Assembly: GCF_051201665.1 (NCBI RefSeq)
Contig: NZ_CP179210.1
Coordinates: 186,001 to 250,000, forward strand
Length of the DNA: 64,000 bases
DNA from: Psychrobium sp051201665
Lineage (GTDB): Bacteria; Pseudomonadota; Gammaproteobacteria; Enterobacterales; Psychrobiaceae
Direction of reading: 5' to 3'
Below, piece by piece: positions 35,404 to 48,012 of the stretch (position 1 is its first letter; every line of letters starts with the position of its first letter). The notes beneath the pieces are model-generated. The model was given only the letters and a program-made list of their open reading frames with translations, was not told the origin of the DNA and searched no databases. The position numbers were made by a program, and so were the translations under genes.

Positions 35404-37416
35404 TTATTTACCTAACATCCCTCGTAGGTTTGCAATGGCTGATGTTGCTGTTTTTTTCCTTTCAGCGGCAGACTTAGGCGGCTTCTGAGATTCCCATTCA
35501 ATATCGTCTTGTGGCAGTTCATCAAGAAAACGACTTGCCGTTGGCCTAATAAGCTCACCATATTGACGTCGCTCTTTTGCTTGAGTCATTATCAATTCAC
35601 GTTGAGCACGAGTAATTCCTACATAAGCGAGGCGGCGCTCTTCTTCTATATTATCTTCATCAATGCTTGCTTGATGAGGCAATAATCCTTCTTCCATGCC
35701 CACCATAAAGACAATTGGAAACTCTAACCCTTTAGATGCATGTAACGTCATTAGCTGAACTTGATCTGCTTGCTCTTCTTCTTCACCGCGTTCCATCATG
35801 TCGCGTAATGTTAATCGAGTGACAACTTCTGGCAATGTCATCGGTTCATCTAAATCGTCGCCATCGAGCATACCGCTCACCCAAGTAAATAGCGTGCTTA
35901 CATTCTTCATGCGCATTTCAGCGGCTTTACCACTCGGACTTGTTTCATAGAGCCAATCTTCGTAATTGATATCTCTAATAATCTGGCGTACCGCCTCAAG
36001 TGGATCGCCGCGACGAGATTGATCATCAAGTTCAACTAACCAACGAGTGAACTGCTGCAAAACCTGTAATTTCTCACCGTGTAAGGTTTGTTCTAACCCA
36101 AGCTCAAAACTGGCAGCGAACAAACTTTGCTGCCTCATATTGGCGTAATTCCCCAACTTTTCTAACGTCGCAGGTCCAATTCCACGTTTGGGAGTGTTCA
36201 CCACACGTAAAAAAGACGTATCATCATCAGGGTTAACTAACAGTTTAAGGTAGGCCATGACATCTTTTATCTCACTGCGAGAGAAAAACGACGTACCACC
36301 GCTTATTTTATAAGGAATTCTGTTCGTCATGAGTGCTTTCTCAAACACACGTGACTGAAAGTTTCCTCGATACAAAATCGCAAAATCACTATACGCTGTT
36401 TTGTTTAAGAAGCGATGACGAACGATCTCTGCGACAACTCTTTCTGCTTCATGCTCTTCATTCTTTCCGTAAATTACTTTGAGCAACGGGCCATCAGCGA
36501 GTTCACTAAATAACGCTTTATCATAAACATGTGGATTATTGGCAATCAAAATGTTGGCACAGCGCAGGATACGAGAGCTTGAACGATAATTTTGTTCTAA
36601 CTTTATGAGGCGTAACTTTGGAAAATCTTCTTTTAATAATACTAGGTTTTGTGGTCTCGCCCCACGCCAAGAGTAAATCGATTGATCATCATCGCCAACG
36701 ACAGTAAATCGGCCACGGACCCCGGTTAACAGCTTAACTAATTCGTATTGACTGGTGTTGGTATCTTGATATTCATCGATTAGTAAATAATGGAATCTAT
36801 TTTGCCACCGTTCACGGGCTTCCGCATTATTACCTAACAACAATGTAGGCACCATGATTAAATCATCAAAGTCTAATGCATTGTACGCACGGAGTTGGTT
36901 CTGATAACGCTCGTATAACTGAGCAACTAAAATGTCTTGCCCAGATTGAGCCTGTTTGATGGCTTTCTCTGGCGTCATTAAATCGTTCTTGAAATTAGAG
37001 ATGATACCTTGAAGCAAATTAAGTTTATCTTTATCACCATCGAGCTCTTTCTCGGTGAGCTCTTTTAACAACGCTAGCGTATCAGTGCCATCAAACAGTG
37101 TGAAACCAGGCTTGATACCAATATTTTTTGCTTCACGCTTAATTATCGTCAAGCCTAATGTATGGAAAGTAGAAACGGTTAAACCACGTGTTTCTTTCCT
37201 ACCTAACTCTTGACTTAATCGCTCTTTCATTTCTCGTGCGGCTTTGTTGGTGAAAGTAACAGCTGCAATATTACGAGGCTTATATCCACAAGTTTGAATA
37301 AGATAGGATATTTTATTAATGATAACGCGAGTCTTACCACTGCCTGCACCTGCGAGTACTAAACAGGGGCCATCAATATAATGCACCGCTTCATTTTGTT
37401 GTGGGTTTAACTTCAT
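35404..37416 (-). CDS. rep: ATP-dependent DNA helicase Rep
   Basis: A 670-residue superfamily 1A helicase translocating 3' to 5', which removes proteins ahead of replication forks. Motifs: MKLNPQQNEAV, Walker A AGAGSGKT (about 22-29), TFTNKAAREM, LIDEYQDTN (about 213-221), GDDDQSIYSWRGA (about 241-253), EQNYRSSSRIL, LMTLHASKGLEF and YVGITRAQREL. Length and start match Rep rather than UvrD or PcrA (which are longer at the C-terminus). Confidence 0.96.
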   Translation of the reverse strand: MKLNPQQNEAVHYIDGPCLVLAGAGSGKTRVIINKISYLIQTCGYKPRNIAAVTFTNKAAREMKERLSQELGRKETRGLTVSTFHTLGLTIIKREAKNIGIKPGFTLFDGTDTLALLKELTEKELDGDKDKLNLLQGIISNFKNDLMTPEKAIKQAQSGQDILVAQLYERYQNQLRAYNALDFDDLIMVPTLLLGNNAEARERWQNRFHYLLIDEYQDTNTSQYELVKLLTGVRGRFTVVGDDDQSIYSWRGARPQNLVLLKEDFPKLRLIKLEQNYRSSSRILRCANILIANNPHVYDKALFSELADGPLLKVIYGKNEEHEAERVVAEIVRHRFLNKTAYSDFAILYRGNFQSRVFEKALMTNRIPYKISGGTSFFSRSEIKDVMAYLKLLVNPDDDTSFLRVVNTPKRGIGPATLEKLGNYANMRQQSLFAASFELGLEQTLHGEKLQVLQQFTRWLVELDDQSRRGDPLEAVRQIIRDINYEDWLYETSPSGKAAEMRMKNVSTLFTWVSGMLDGDDLDEPMTLPEVVTRLTLRDMMERGEEEEQADQVQLMTLHASKGLEFPIVFMVGMEEGLLPHQASIDEDNIEEERRLAYVGITRAQRELIMTQAKERRQYGELIRPTASRFLDELPQDDIEWESQKPPKSAAERKKTATSAIANLRGMLGK

Positions 37417-37530
37417 TTTTATCGCTCACCAAGATTAACTAGCGAATTTTACCTGATTTATAGTTACAATGGGCGGAATAAATCGAGACAAATGTTAGTT
37501 AACATGATGTCGACCTAATTAGGGATATCA

Positions 37531-37791
37531 GTGATGATAAATGCAAAGAAATTAGAAGAAATCGCGCAACAAGTTGCCAATGCCTTACCGCCAGGGTTGA
37601 AAAACGTTGCAGATGAAGTTGAAAGTAAAACAAAGCAAGTGCTTCAAGGCCAACTTAACAAACTTGATGTTGTATCCCGAGAGGAGTTTGATGTGCAAAC
37701 TCAAGTACTTCTAAAAACGAGAGAAAAACTTGTGGTGTTAGAAAAACAAGTCGCTGAATTAATTGAACAGTCGAATCAAACAAACGAATAG
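37531..37791 (+). CDS. ubiK: Ubiquinone biosynthesis accessory factor UbiK (BMFP/YqiC family)
   Basis: An 86-residue protein of the YqiC/BMFP family. An amphipathic N-terminal half (KKLEEIAQQVANALPPGLKN) is followed by a C-terminal coiled coil (about residues 50-80, EEFDVQTQVLLKTREKLVVLE). UbiK works with UbiJ to assist ubiquinone-synthesising enzymes in aerobic growth. Start is GTG at 37531 or ATG at 37534, with AGGG upstream. It stands 8 bp before aroE. Confidence 0.92.
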   Translation: MMINAKKLEEIAQQVANALPPGLKNVADEVESKTKQVLQGQLNKLDVVSREEFDVQTQVLLKTREKLVVLEKQVAELIEQSNQTNE

Positions 37792-37799
37792 GTTCTAAA

Positions 37800-38612
37800 G
37801 TGGATAAGTATCTCGTCATTGGTAATCCAATTGAACATAGTAAGTCGCCGTTTATTCACCAAAGCTTTGCAAGCTCAACGAATCAGACACTAGCTTATGA
37901 AAAGAAGAAAGTTGAACTTGACCAATTCGAAACCTTTATTCAAAACTTTCAACGAATTGGCGGTAAAGGTTGCAATATTACTGTGCCATTTAAAGAACGG
38001 GCTTTTGCAATAGCGCAAGAGTTAACGCCAAGAGCTAAAGCAGCCGGAGCAGTCAATACGCTATCTTTTACTGATGATGGTACCATTATTGGAGATAACA
38101 CTGACGGACAGGGACTTGTTGAAGATCTGTTAAGGCAACGAATAACAATTCGTGATAAGAGAGTACTCATTATTGGCGCTGGCGGTGCAGCACGAGGTTG
38201 CATATTACCATTACTTGAACAACTACCTTCTTCTATTACCGTTACTAATCGAACTTTTGAAAAAGCTCAACAATTGGTAAGTGAATTTGATAGTAGCCAG
38301 TTAAGTTGCAGCGAGTTATCTAGCTTGACCAATGAGTTTGACCTTATTATTAATTCAACATCTGCTAGCTTAAGCAATAAGCTTCCTGATATTGAATCCC
38401 GAGTTATCGCTAGTGCAACTTGCTGTTATGACATGGCCTATGGCAACGAACCCACATGCTTTTTGAGATGGGCTGATGAACTGGGCGTTCAAAAAACAAT
38501 TGATGGGTTAGGAATGTTGGTAGGCCAAGCGGCTGAAAGCTTTAGAATATGGCGCAATGTGTATCCTGAGGTAGCATCGGTACTTGTTGAACTGAGAGCG
38601 CAATTAACATGA
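37800..38612 (+). CDS. aroE: Shikimate dehydrogenase
   Basis: A 270-residue NADPH-dependent enzyme for the fourth step of the shikimate pathway. Substrate-site motifs GNPIEHSKSPFIH (about 8-20) and GCNITVPFKE (catalytic Lys, about 57-66), GDNTDGQGL and the Rossmann GAGGAARG (about 126-133) are visible. Start is GTG. The last bases overlap the DUF1488 gene by 4 bp. Confidence 0.97.
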   Translation: MDKYLVIGNPIEHSKSPFIHQSFASSTNQTLAYEKKKVELDQFETFIQNFQRIGGKGCNITVPFKERAFAIAQELTPRAKAAGAVNTLSFTDDGTIIGDNTDGQGLVEDLLRQRITIRDKRVLIIGAGGAARGCILPLLEQLPSSITVTNRTFEKAQQLVSEFDSSQLSCSELSSLTNEFDLIINSTSASLSNKLPDIESRVIASATCCYDMAYGNEPTCFLRWADELGVQKTIDGLGMLVGQAAESFRIWRNVYPEVASVLVELRAQLT

Positions 38613-38872
38613 ATCAGTCAATACTAGTGAATGACGATATGGCATGGAGCCCTTTGAATCAACACGTACAGTTTACAGCTCAGTATAGTGGCGCCATTAT
38701 CAAGTGTGCACTCACTTTAGAATACCTAAGAAATAAAGGATTCTCCGGTGAGTTACAATCTGAGGCCATCGATGCGTTTTGCTCGATGATCTCTTTTGAT
38801 ATAGAAGAAGATACACAGCAAGCCATCGTTGATGAGCAACTCGAAGATAACGGCTGTTTACTTCTACGCTAG
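38609..38872 (+). CDS. DUF1488 family protein
   Basis: An 87-residue acidic cytoplasmic protein of the DUF1488 family, commonly encoded directly after aroE; function unknown. It overlaps aroE by 4 bp (ATGA-type) and the 3' end of yrdA by 9 bp. No signal peptide or membrane segment. Confidence 0.82.
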   Translation: MNQSILVNDDMAWSPLNQHVQFTAQYSGAIIKCALTLEYLRNKGFSGELQSEAIDAFCSMISFDIEEDTQQAIVDEQLEDNGCLLLR

Positions 38873-39397
38873 ATAATCATCTTTTAGCGTAACGTAATTT
38901 ATCGCTGATTGAGTTAAGAAAGCACGTTCATCATCATTGAGCGGGCGCGCTTTTTTCATTGGATTCCCAACATAAAGATACCCAGACTCTAATACTTTAT
39001 TCGGCGGTACTAAAGTACCTGCTCCGATGAATACATCGTCGCTTACGACAGCACCATCCATAATTATTGCACCCATACCAACTAAAATACGCGAACCAAT
39101 CGTACATCCGTGTAGCATCACCTTGTGGCCAATAGTGACATCATCCCCGATAATTAATGGATTACCTATAGGGTTTTTCTCACTTTTTCTCGTTACGTGT
39201 AAAACACTGCCATCTTGAATATTTGAACGATGACCAATCCGGATATAATTGACATCGCCTCTGATGGCGACAAATGGCCATACGCTACAATCATCACCAA
39301 ATTCCACATCACCGCAGATTACAGTATTGATATCAATATAATTTCGCAGTCCTAGTGTCGGGAAAACACCTTTAAATGACGTTAGATTGGAAGACAT
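38864..39397 (-). CDS. yrdA: Gamma-carbonic anhydrase-like protein YrdA
   Basis: A 177-residue left-handed beta-helix protein with hexapeptide repeats. Metal-binding histidines are in GHRSNIQDGSVLHV (about residues 57-70) and IGHKVMLHGC (about 89-98). The family binds zinc or iron; carbonic anhydrase activity is uncertain for this branch. Its location beside aroE is widely conserved. Confidence 0.92.
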   Translation of the reverse strand: MSSNLTSFKGVFPTLGLRNYIDINTVICGDVEFGDDCSVWPFVAIRGDVNYIRIGHRSNIQDGSVLHVTRKSEKNPIGNPLIIGDDVTIGHKVMLHGCTIGSRILVGMGAIIMDGAVVSDDVFIGAGTLVPPNKVLESGYLYVGNPMKKARPLNDDERAFLTQSAINYVTLKDDYLA

Positions 39398-39796
39398 AAG
39401 TTGTAATTACTCCGTGTTGAAAGGCTATTAGCGTCATAATAGCCCAAAACAGGCTAATAATCTCGCAAATTGTACGAACAATACCCATGTAGTAAAAAGA
39501 TTTAAAATAACTATTGCGCTTTAATTCATTCCATCTATAATGCGCACCTCTTCAACGAGACAGCGATAAGTAATCGCTTAAGACTCAATGTTGAAAGGGA
39601 TGTTAGATAATAAGCAGTTTATTAGACGTTGATAATTATTAACTGAAAATTGCAAATATTATTAAGGCTTAATATGCAAATTGAGCGCTTCAATATAAAG
39701 AAGTGATTAAGAGCATAAAGTTAACATTCTTATTTTGGTTTCTAGTCAATTTTGAGAAACATAATTTATTAAAACGAAATAAATTAAAAGTTTTTC

Positions 39797-39824
39797 TTGA
39801 CTACTGAAATTAAAAGCGTAAGAT
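39797..39824 (+). promoter_or_regulatory. rrn promoter P1
   Basis: TTGACT (39797-39802) and TAAGAT (39819-39824) are 16 bp apart, with a strongly A/T-rich stretch upstream resembling an UP element. Transcription should start near 39831, about 280 nt before 16S. The region 39398-39796 holds no gene I can support. Confidence 0.75.
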
Positions 39825-39830
39825 ACGCAT

Positions 39831-40111
39831 CCCTAACGCAACGAGCCACACGGTTTGAAGCGTAACTCCTTACTTTGTGTAAGTCGAGTTGAAACGTTCT
39901 TTAACAATAAGTATTCAAATAAACTGTGTGGGCATTTTTAAGACTTAGCTAACATTTGATTATTAATCAAATGTTCAAGGCTAAATCGGTTAAGTATCAA
40001 AAAATACTTAATGAAGATGTTCACACCAAGTAAGAAATTACTTGATATGACAGTAAATTCATTGAGTCGTTTCTTATGTAAAAGTAGGGAACGTTAAACA
40101 GTTAAACTTTT
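39831..40111 (+). other. rRNA leader with boxA and 16S processing stem
   Basis: Transcribed leader of the rrn operon. GTTCTTTAACAATAAG near 39895 resembles boxA antitermination. TATTCAAATAA (39913 onward) pairs with the matching strand in the spacer after 16S (near 41757-41777), with one mismatch in 20, forming the RNase III processing stem for pre-16S RNA. Confidence 0.75.
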
Positions 40112-41657
<1,546 letters not shown>

Positions 41658-42316
41658 CAGACAAAAATAAAACAGATTTTTAGATAATTAATCTAAAAAT
41701 ACAGTTTTATTCAGGTCGTCACTTGTGATGACCAATATTTTTACTTTTCTTTAAGTGTCCACACAGATTATTTGAATACGCTAGCATGTTGATGAAAAAG
41801 TGATAATAAATCTCTTTTATCTAATCAACATTGTCTGAAACGACAAAGTTAAGCAACATTGCTTACCTTTGTCTTTTTAATAAAGACTGCTCTTTAACAA
41901 TTTGGAAAGCTGATAAATTCAAAAATAGAATTTAGATTATTGTGTAAACAATAATTTTTATTCGAAGTTCTTAAGTAATTAGTGAATGCTAATTACGAAC
42001 ACAACAAGTGTTCTTGGATATTTTTGAGGCGAAAATGATTTACGAAGCTAATAATCTAAAAATAAATACTTAATTTATTTTTCAGGATAATTAGAAGAAT
42101 AATGATAAAACTAGACATAGCAGACATTGGTCTGTGAAATCGAAAACATTAGTTGTTTTAATTAACACATCTAACGTATTGCGCAGATAATTTTTTCTAA
42201 TGCAAGGCGGACGAGGAGTGAGGGAAGGCGTGTAACGTGTTACATAACTGACCGAATGACGAAGTCCAACGGCGCAGTAGAAAAAAGAATCAAGCAAGAC
42301 ACATTAGGTGTTGTAT
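41658..42316 (+). other. 16S-23S spacer without tRNA genes
   Basis: A 659-nt spacer. I see no tRNA-Ile, tRNA-Ala or tRNA-Glu, which are common in this place. It starts with a large stem-loop (AATAAAAC.. / ..GTTTTATT, about 41667-41712) and a GGTCGTCAC / GTGATGACC hairpin, then a boxA-like TGCTCTTTAACAATTTGG near 41888. The last part pairs with sequence after 23S to form the pre-23S stem. A hairpin repeat lies at 42191-42286. Confidence 0.8.
42191..42286. repeat. Inverted-repeat insert inside the rrn spacer
   Basis: TTTTTTCTA (42191-42199) pairs with TAGAAAAAA (42278-42286) around about 78 nt containing GCAAGGCGGACGAGGAGTG and ACTTCGT-type arms (GACGAAGTCC). It resembles the small palindromic repeats scattered through Alteromonadales genomes. 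No coding potential. Confidence 0.55.
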
Positions 42317-45209
<2,893 letters not shown>

Positions 45210-45427
45210 TACAACACCTAATGTGTTTTACATGAACATCTTAAAAATAGATACTCAATCTATTTTTCAAGAGATGTTCTAGTCTCAGAAATATCCAACA
45301 AAGAACGCTTGTTGTGTTTAAGAAGATTTTTGAAAGCTTTCCAAATTTAGTGGTTGTGTTCGCTGTAACACATCGCTCTTTGCCATCCATGGCACCGCGA
45401 TGTTAGTGAATCCATTCACGTCAAATT
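45210..45427 (+). other. 23S-5S spacer
   Basis: A 218-nt spacer containing the 3' arm of the 23S processing stem: CATACAACACCTAATGTGT at once after 23S and a second block (ATATCCAACAAAGAACG...) that pairs with the spacer before 23S near 42000-42025. No gene. Confidence 0.75.
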
Positions 45428-45546
45428 AGTTTGGTAACCATAGCATGTTGGTCCCACCTGATCCCATTCCGAACTCAGTAGTGAAACGACATAGCGCCGA
45501 TGGTAGTGTGGGGCTTCCCCATGTGAGAGTAGGACATTGCCAAACA
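45428..45546 (+). rRNA. rrf: 5S ribosomal RNA
   Basis: About 119 nt. The terminal stem GTTTGG / CCAAAC and the conserved core GGTCCCACCTGATCCCATTCCGAACTCAG-like segment and GCGCCGATGGTAGTG are present. A partial copy of its 3' end occurs 315 bp downstream. Confidence 0.96.
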
Positions 45547-45561
45547 CCTATTTAGTCGAGA

Positions 45562-45594
45562 GGCCCCGTGTAGAAATACACGGGGCCTTTTGCA
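45562..45594 (+). terminator. rrn operon terminator
   Basis: GGCCCCGTGTA and TACACGGGGCC pair around GAAA and are followed by TTTTGCATTTT. Strong intrinsic terminator just after 5S. Confidence 0.95.
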
Positions 45595-45609
45595 TTTTAC
45601 GACTTTGAA

Positions 45610-45839
45610 TTTTACCTATTACTGTGGCTTCATCGTAATGACGGGGCCTCACGCCTAAAGCGCTACCGCGCAGTCCTGCTCCCGACGCTCACCCGCTGCT
45701 TCGCAGGGATTCATTCGCTACATCCATGTAGCTCACCCTTCGGGTAGCTTACGCTGTGCAAAATGGCTTTCCTGCCATTTTGTCCCCAACTTGCTTTCGC
45801 CTTGTTGCGTCGAACGCTGTTCGACGGACTGCGGCTCAA
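45610..45839. repeat. Multi-hairpin non-coding block downstream of rrn
   Basis: A GC-richer stretch with at least three clean hairpins: GCTACAT/ATGTAGC (45717-45732), AAAATGGC/GCCATTTT (45760-45781) and GTCGAAC/GTTCGAC (45809-45825), plus CTGC-TTCG-CAG and ACCC-TTCG-GGT tetraloops. No reading frame. It lies between the 5S gene and a second copy of the 5S tail. Confidence 0.65.
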
Positions 45840-45869
45840 GAGAGTCGGACATTGCTAGACACCTATTTA
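45840..45869 (+). repeat. Duplicated 3' end of 5S rRNA
   Basis: This 30-nt stretch (GAGAGTCGGACATTG...) matches 45525-45554, the 3' end of 5S plus its immediate flank, at 27 of 30 positions. It appears to be the tail of a second, otherwise lost 5S gene. Confidence 0.8.
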
Positions 45870-45959
45870 ATTGTCACCAACGGTGCAAAAATGACCCACT
45901 AACATCGATCCAAAATTGACCCACCGATGTATCATTTATTTATTTTTAGGTGATACGGT

Positions 45960-46985
45960 ATGTTAACGAAGGAGCTATTTGTGGATATTAAAGTCCTGCA
46001 TAAACAAGGCAAAAGCATTCGCGCCATTGCCAAGGAATTAAACGTATCGCGCAATACTGTGCGTAAATATTTAAGAGGATATGACGTGCCTCATTATACA
46101 AAACGACATTCACCACCGACTAAACTCAGTCCCTTCCATGAGTATATTCAAGGTCGAATAAATGCTGCAAAACCACACTGGATCCCAGCTGTTGTTTTGT
46201 TGTCAGAAATAAAATCTAGAGGTTATCAAGGTGGAATAACGCAACTCAGGGTGTATTTATCCGCTTTCAAGCAATTAACACCAGAGCCTATTGTTCGATT
46301 TGAAACCGGTCCGGGTCAACAAATGCAAATAGACTTCACCACGATTAAACGCGGAAAGCTTACCATTAAGGCGTTTGTGGCAACCCTTGGCTATTCACGA
46401 GCCTGCTACGTCTATTTTTATGACCATGAGCGAACAGAAGCATGGATGGACGGATTAAGGGAAGCATTTCACTATTTTGGCGGCGTTCCAAAACAAGTGT
46501 TATGCGACAACGCTAAAGCATTAGTTATTGAGCGCGATGTTTACGGTGAAGGAAAGCACCGTTGGAATCAATCGTTTCTTGATTTGGCTGAGGAATATGG
46601 TTTTCAACCCAAAGCATGTCGGCCGTATCGTGCTAAAACCAAGGGGAAAGTTGAACGATTTAACCATTACTTGAAGAATAGCTTTGTTGTACCATTGCAT
46701 GCAACGCTCAAGCAAGCGGGCTTATCGTTAGATTGTGCAAATGCCAATAGCAAAATTGGCGGATGGCTAAACGATGTCGCCCACCAACGTATTCATGGTA
46801 CGACCGCACAAAAGCCGCAATACCTCCTTGATGAAGAAGTGGCGTACTTACAACCGCTTCCACAAAAACTTCACAGCAGTTTGGATTTAAAGAGCAGCGC
46901 ATTAGTGTCGTTTATTGCGCCCATTGATATTGAATGCTATCAACACCCGATATCTGTTTACAGTGAACTACTGGAGCAACTATGA
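45960..46985 (+). CDS. istA: IS21 transposase IstA
   Basis: A 341-residue transposase. The N-terminal helix-turn-helix (KQGKSIRAIAKELNVSRNTVRKYL, about 15-38) precedes the rve-type DDE core: DFT in QMQIDFTTI (about residue 122), LCDNAKALV (about 181-189) and the Glu in GKVERFNHYLK (about 223-233). Length fits the shorter IstA forms. The stop codon overlaps the original istB start (ATGA). Confidence 0.93.
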   Translation: MLTKELFVDIKVLHKQGKSIRAIAKELNVSRNTVRKYLRGYDVPHYTKRHSPPTKLSPFHEYIQGRINAAKPHWIPAVVLLSEIKSRGYQGGITQLRVYLSAFKQLTPEPIVRFETGPGQQMQIDFTTIKRGKLTIKAFVATLGYSRACYVYFYDHERTEAWMDGLREAFHYFGGVPKQVLCDNAKALVIERDVYGEGKHRWNQSFLDLAEEYGFQPKACRPYRAKTKGKVERFNHYLKNSFVVPLHATLKQAGLSLDCANANSKIGGWLNDVAHQRIHGTTAQKPQYLLDEEVAYLQPLPQKLHSSLDLKSSALVSFIAPIDIECYQHPISVYSELLEQL

Positions 46986-47755
46986 GTATTCAACATGAAC
47001 AAATCGCTTCAATATGTGAGTAACTCAATTTAAGAAATATAGAAAACAACTGGCCTAACATTGCGAGTCGATGCGTCAAAAATGAAAGTAGTTATGCTGA
47101 CTTTTTGTATCAGATCCTCACTAGCGAGTTAGAGAATAAGTATGATCGGGCGCGAGAAATCATGCTAAAAATGTCCGGTTTTCCAAGCATCAAAACACTA
47201 GACCAATTTAACTTCAAGATTGCAACAGGGGCACCACGTAAAGCGATAACGGAGCTAAGCTCGCTTGCCTTTATTGAGCGGTGTGAGAATGTCATTTTAC
47301 TAGGTCCAAGTGGTACAGGTAAAACACACTTAGCCATTGCGTTAGGTTATAAAGCCATTGAGCAACGCAAGAAAACACGTTTTATCAGTGCCGCAGATTT
47401 AATGCTTCAGCTAAGCAGTGCACAGCGGCAAGGAAAATTGAAAAGCTACATGCAACGCTCTATTCTTGCTCCTCGGTTGCTAATCATCGATGAGATAGGC
47501 TATTTACCATTTGGCCGTGATGAAGCAAATCTATTTTTTAATGTCATTGCCAAGCGTTATGAAAAAGGCAGTTTGATTCTAACGAGCAATTTACCCTTTG
47601 GACAGTGGCCGAGCGCCTTTTCAGATGATGCAACTTTAACAGCGGCCATGTTAGATCGCGTACTACATCACTCTCATGTGTTGCAATTAACTGGCGAAAG
47701 CTATCGATTAAGAGAAAAAAGAAAAGCGGGTATTATTGATACCTATCAAGACTAA
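46982..47755 (+). pseudogene. istB: IS21 helper ATPase IstB, interrupted by a nonsense codon
   Basis: Read from the ATG at 46982, which overlaps the istA stop, the frame gives a normal IstB N-terminus (MSIQHEQIASICE) but codon 14 is TAA (47021-47023) where the family context suggests Gln. After it the frame continues unbroken to 47755, with Walker A GPSGTGKTH and Walker B LLIIDEIGYLPF. The intact gene would encode about 257 residues. Reinitiation at a TTG at 47105 would give 216 residues with the AAA core but without the N-terminal domain that helps contact IstA. A single-base change could restore it. Confidence 0.82.
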
Positions 47756-47818
47756 CTGGGTCAGTTTTCAATCGATGAATTACTGAAAAAGTGGGTCAAT
47801 TTTAAACCGTTGTTGACA

Positions 47819-47979
47819 TTTAATGCAATTGCATTAAATATTTGCCCACTTGTACTTGTTAAAATTAACTAAAATGGCGTTGCACTCAATCCTAATAGCC
47901 AGCTATTAGTCAATCGAGCGCCTTGTTTTAGCTGATTTTCTCTACGCACAACAAGATCACTTACTTAATGCAATTGGTA
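47819..47979. repeat. MITE copy 1 (about 158-bp family)
   Basis: About 95 percent identical by eye to the copy at 50597-50753 over nearly its full length. It ends CAATTGGTA followed by TTA. Its left terminus lies at the IS21 insertion site and lacks the TACC tip, reading instead as a palindrome ATTTAATGCAA / TTGCATTAAAT, so the end is altered. Confidence 0.82.
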
Positions 47980-48012
47980 TTAATGACACGCGGGAGTAGG
48001 ATATCGCTCTTA

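Larger units (their letters stand above)
45872..47818 (+). mobile_element. IS21-family insertion sequence
   Basis: A 1947-bp element with istA and istB. The ends TGTCACCAACGGT.. and, inverted, TGTCAACAACGGT.. are imperfect terminal repeats that also contain repeated TGACCCAC blocks, as IS21 members do. It is flanked by direct repeats TTTAAT (45866-45871 and 47819-47824), a clean target duplication, so insertion is recent or well preserved. It sits between the duplicated 5S tail and a MITE copy. Confidence 0.93.

Noticed and set aside
41658..42316. tRNA genes in the 16S-23S spacer
   Set aside because: No cloverleaf, T-loop or CCA-bearing acceptor could be found on either strand.
47105..47755. 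A shorter istB starting at TTG 47105 as an intact gene
   Set aside because: The frame continues upstream to an ATG overlapping istA, interrupted by one TAA, so the long form is the original gene.
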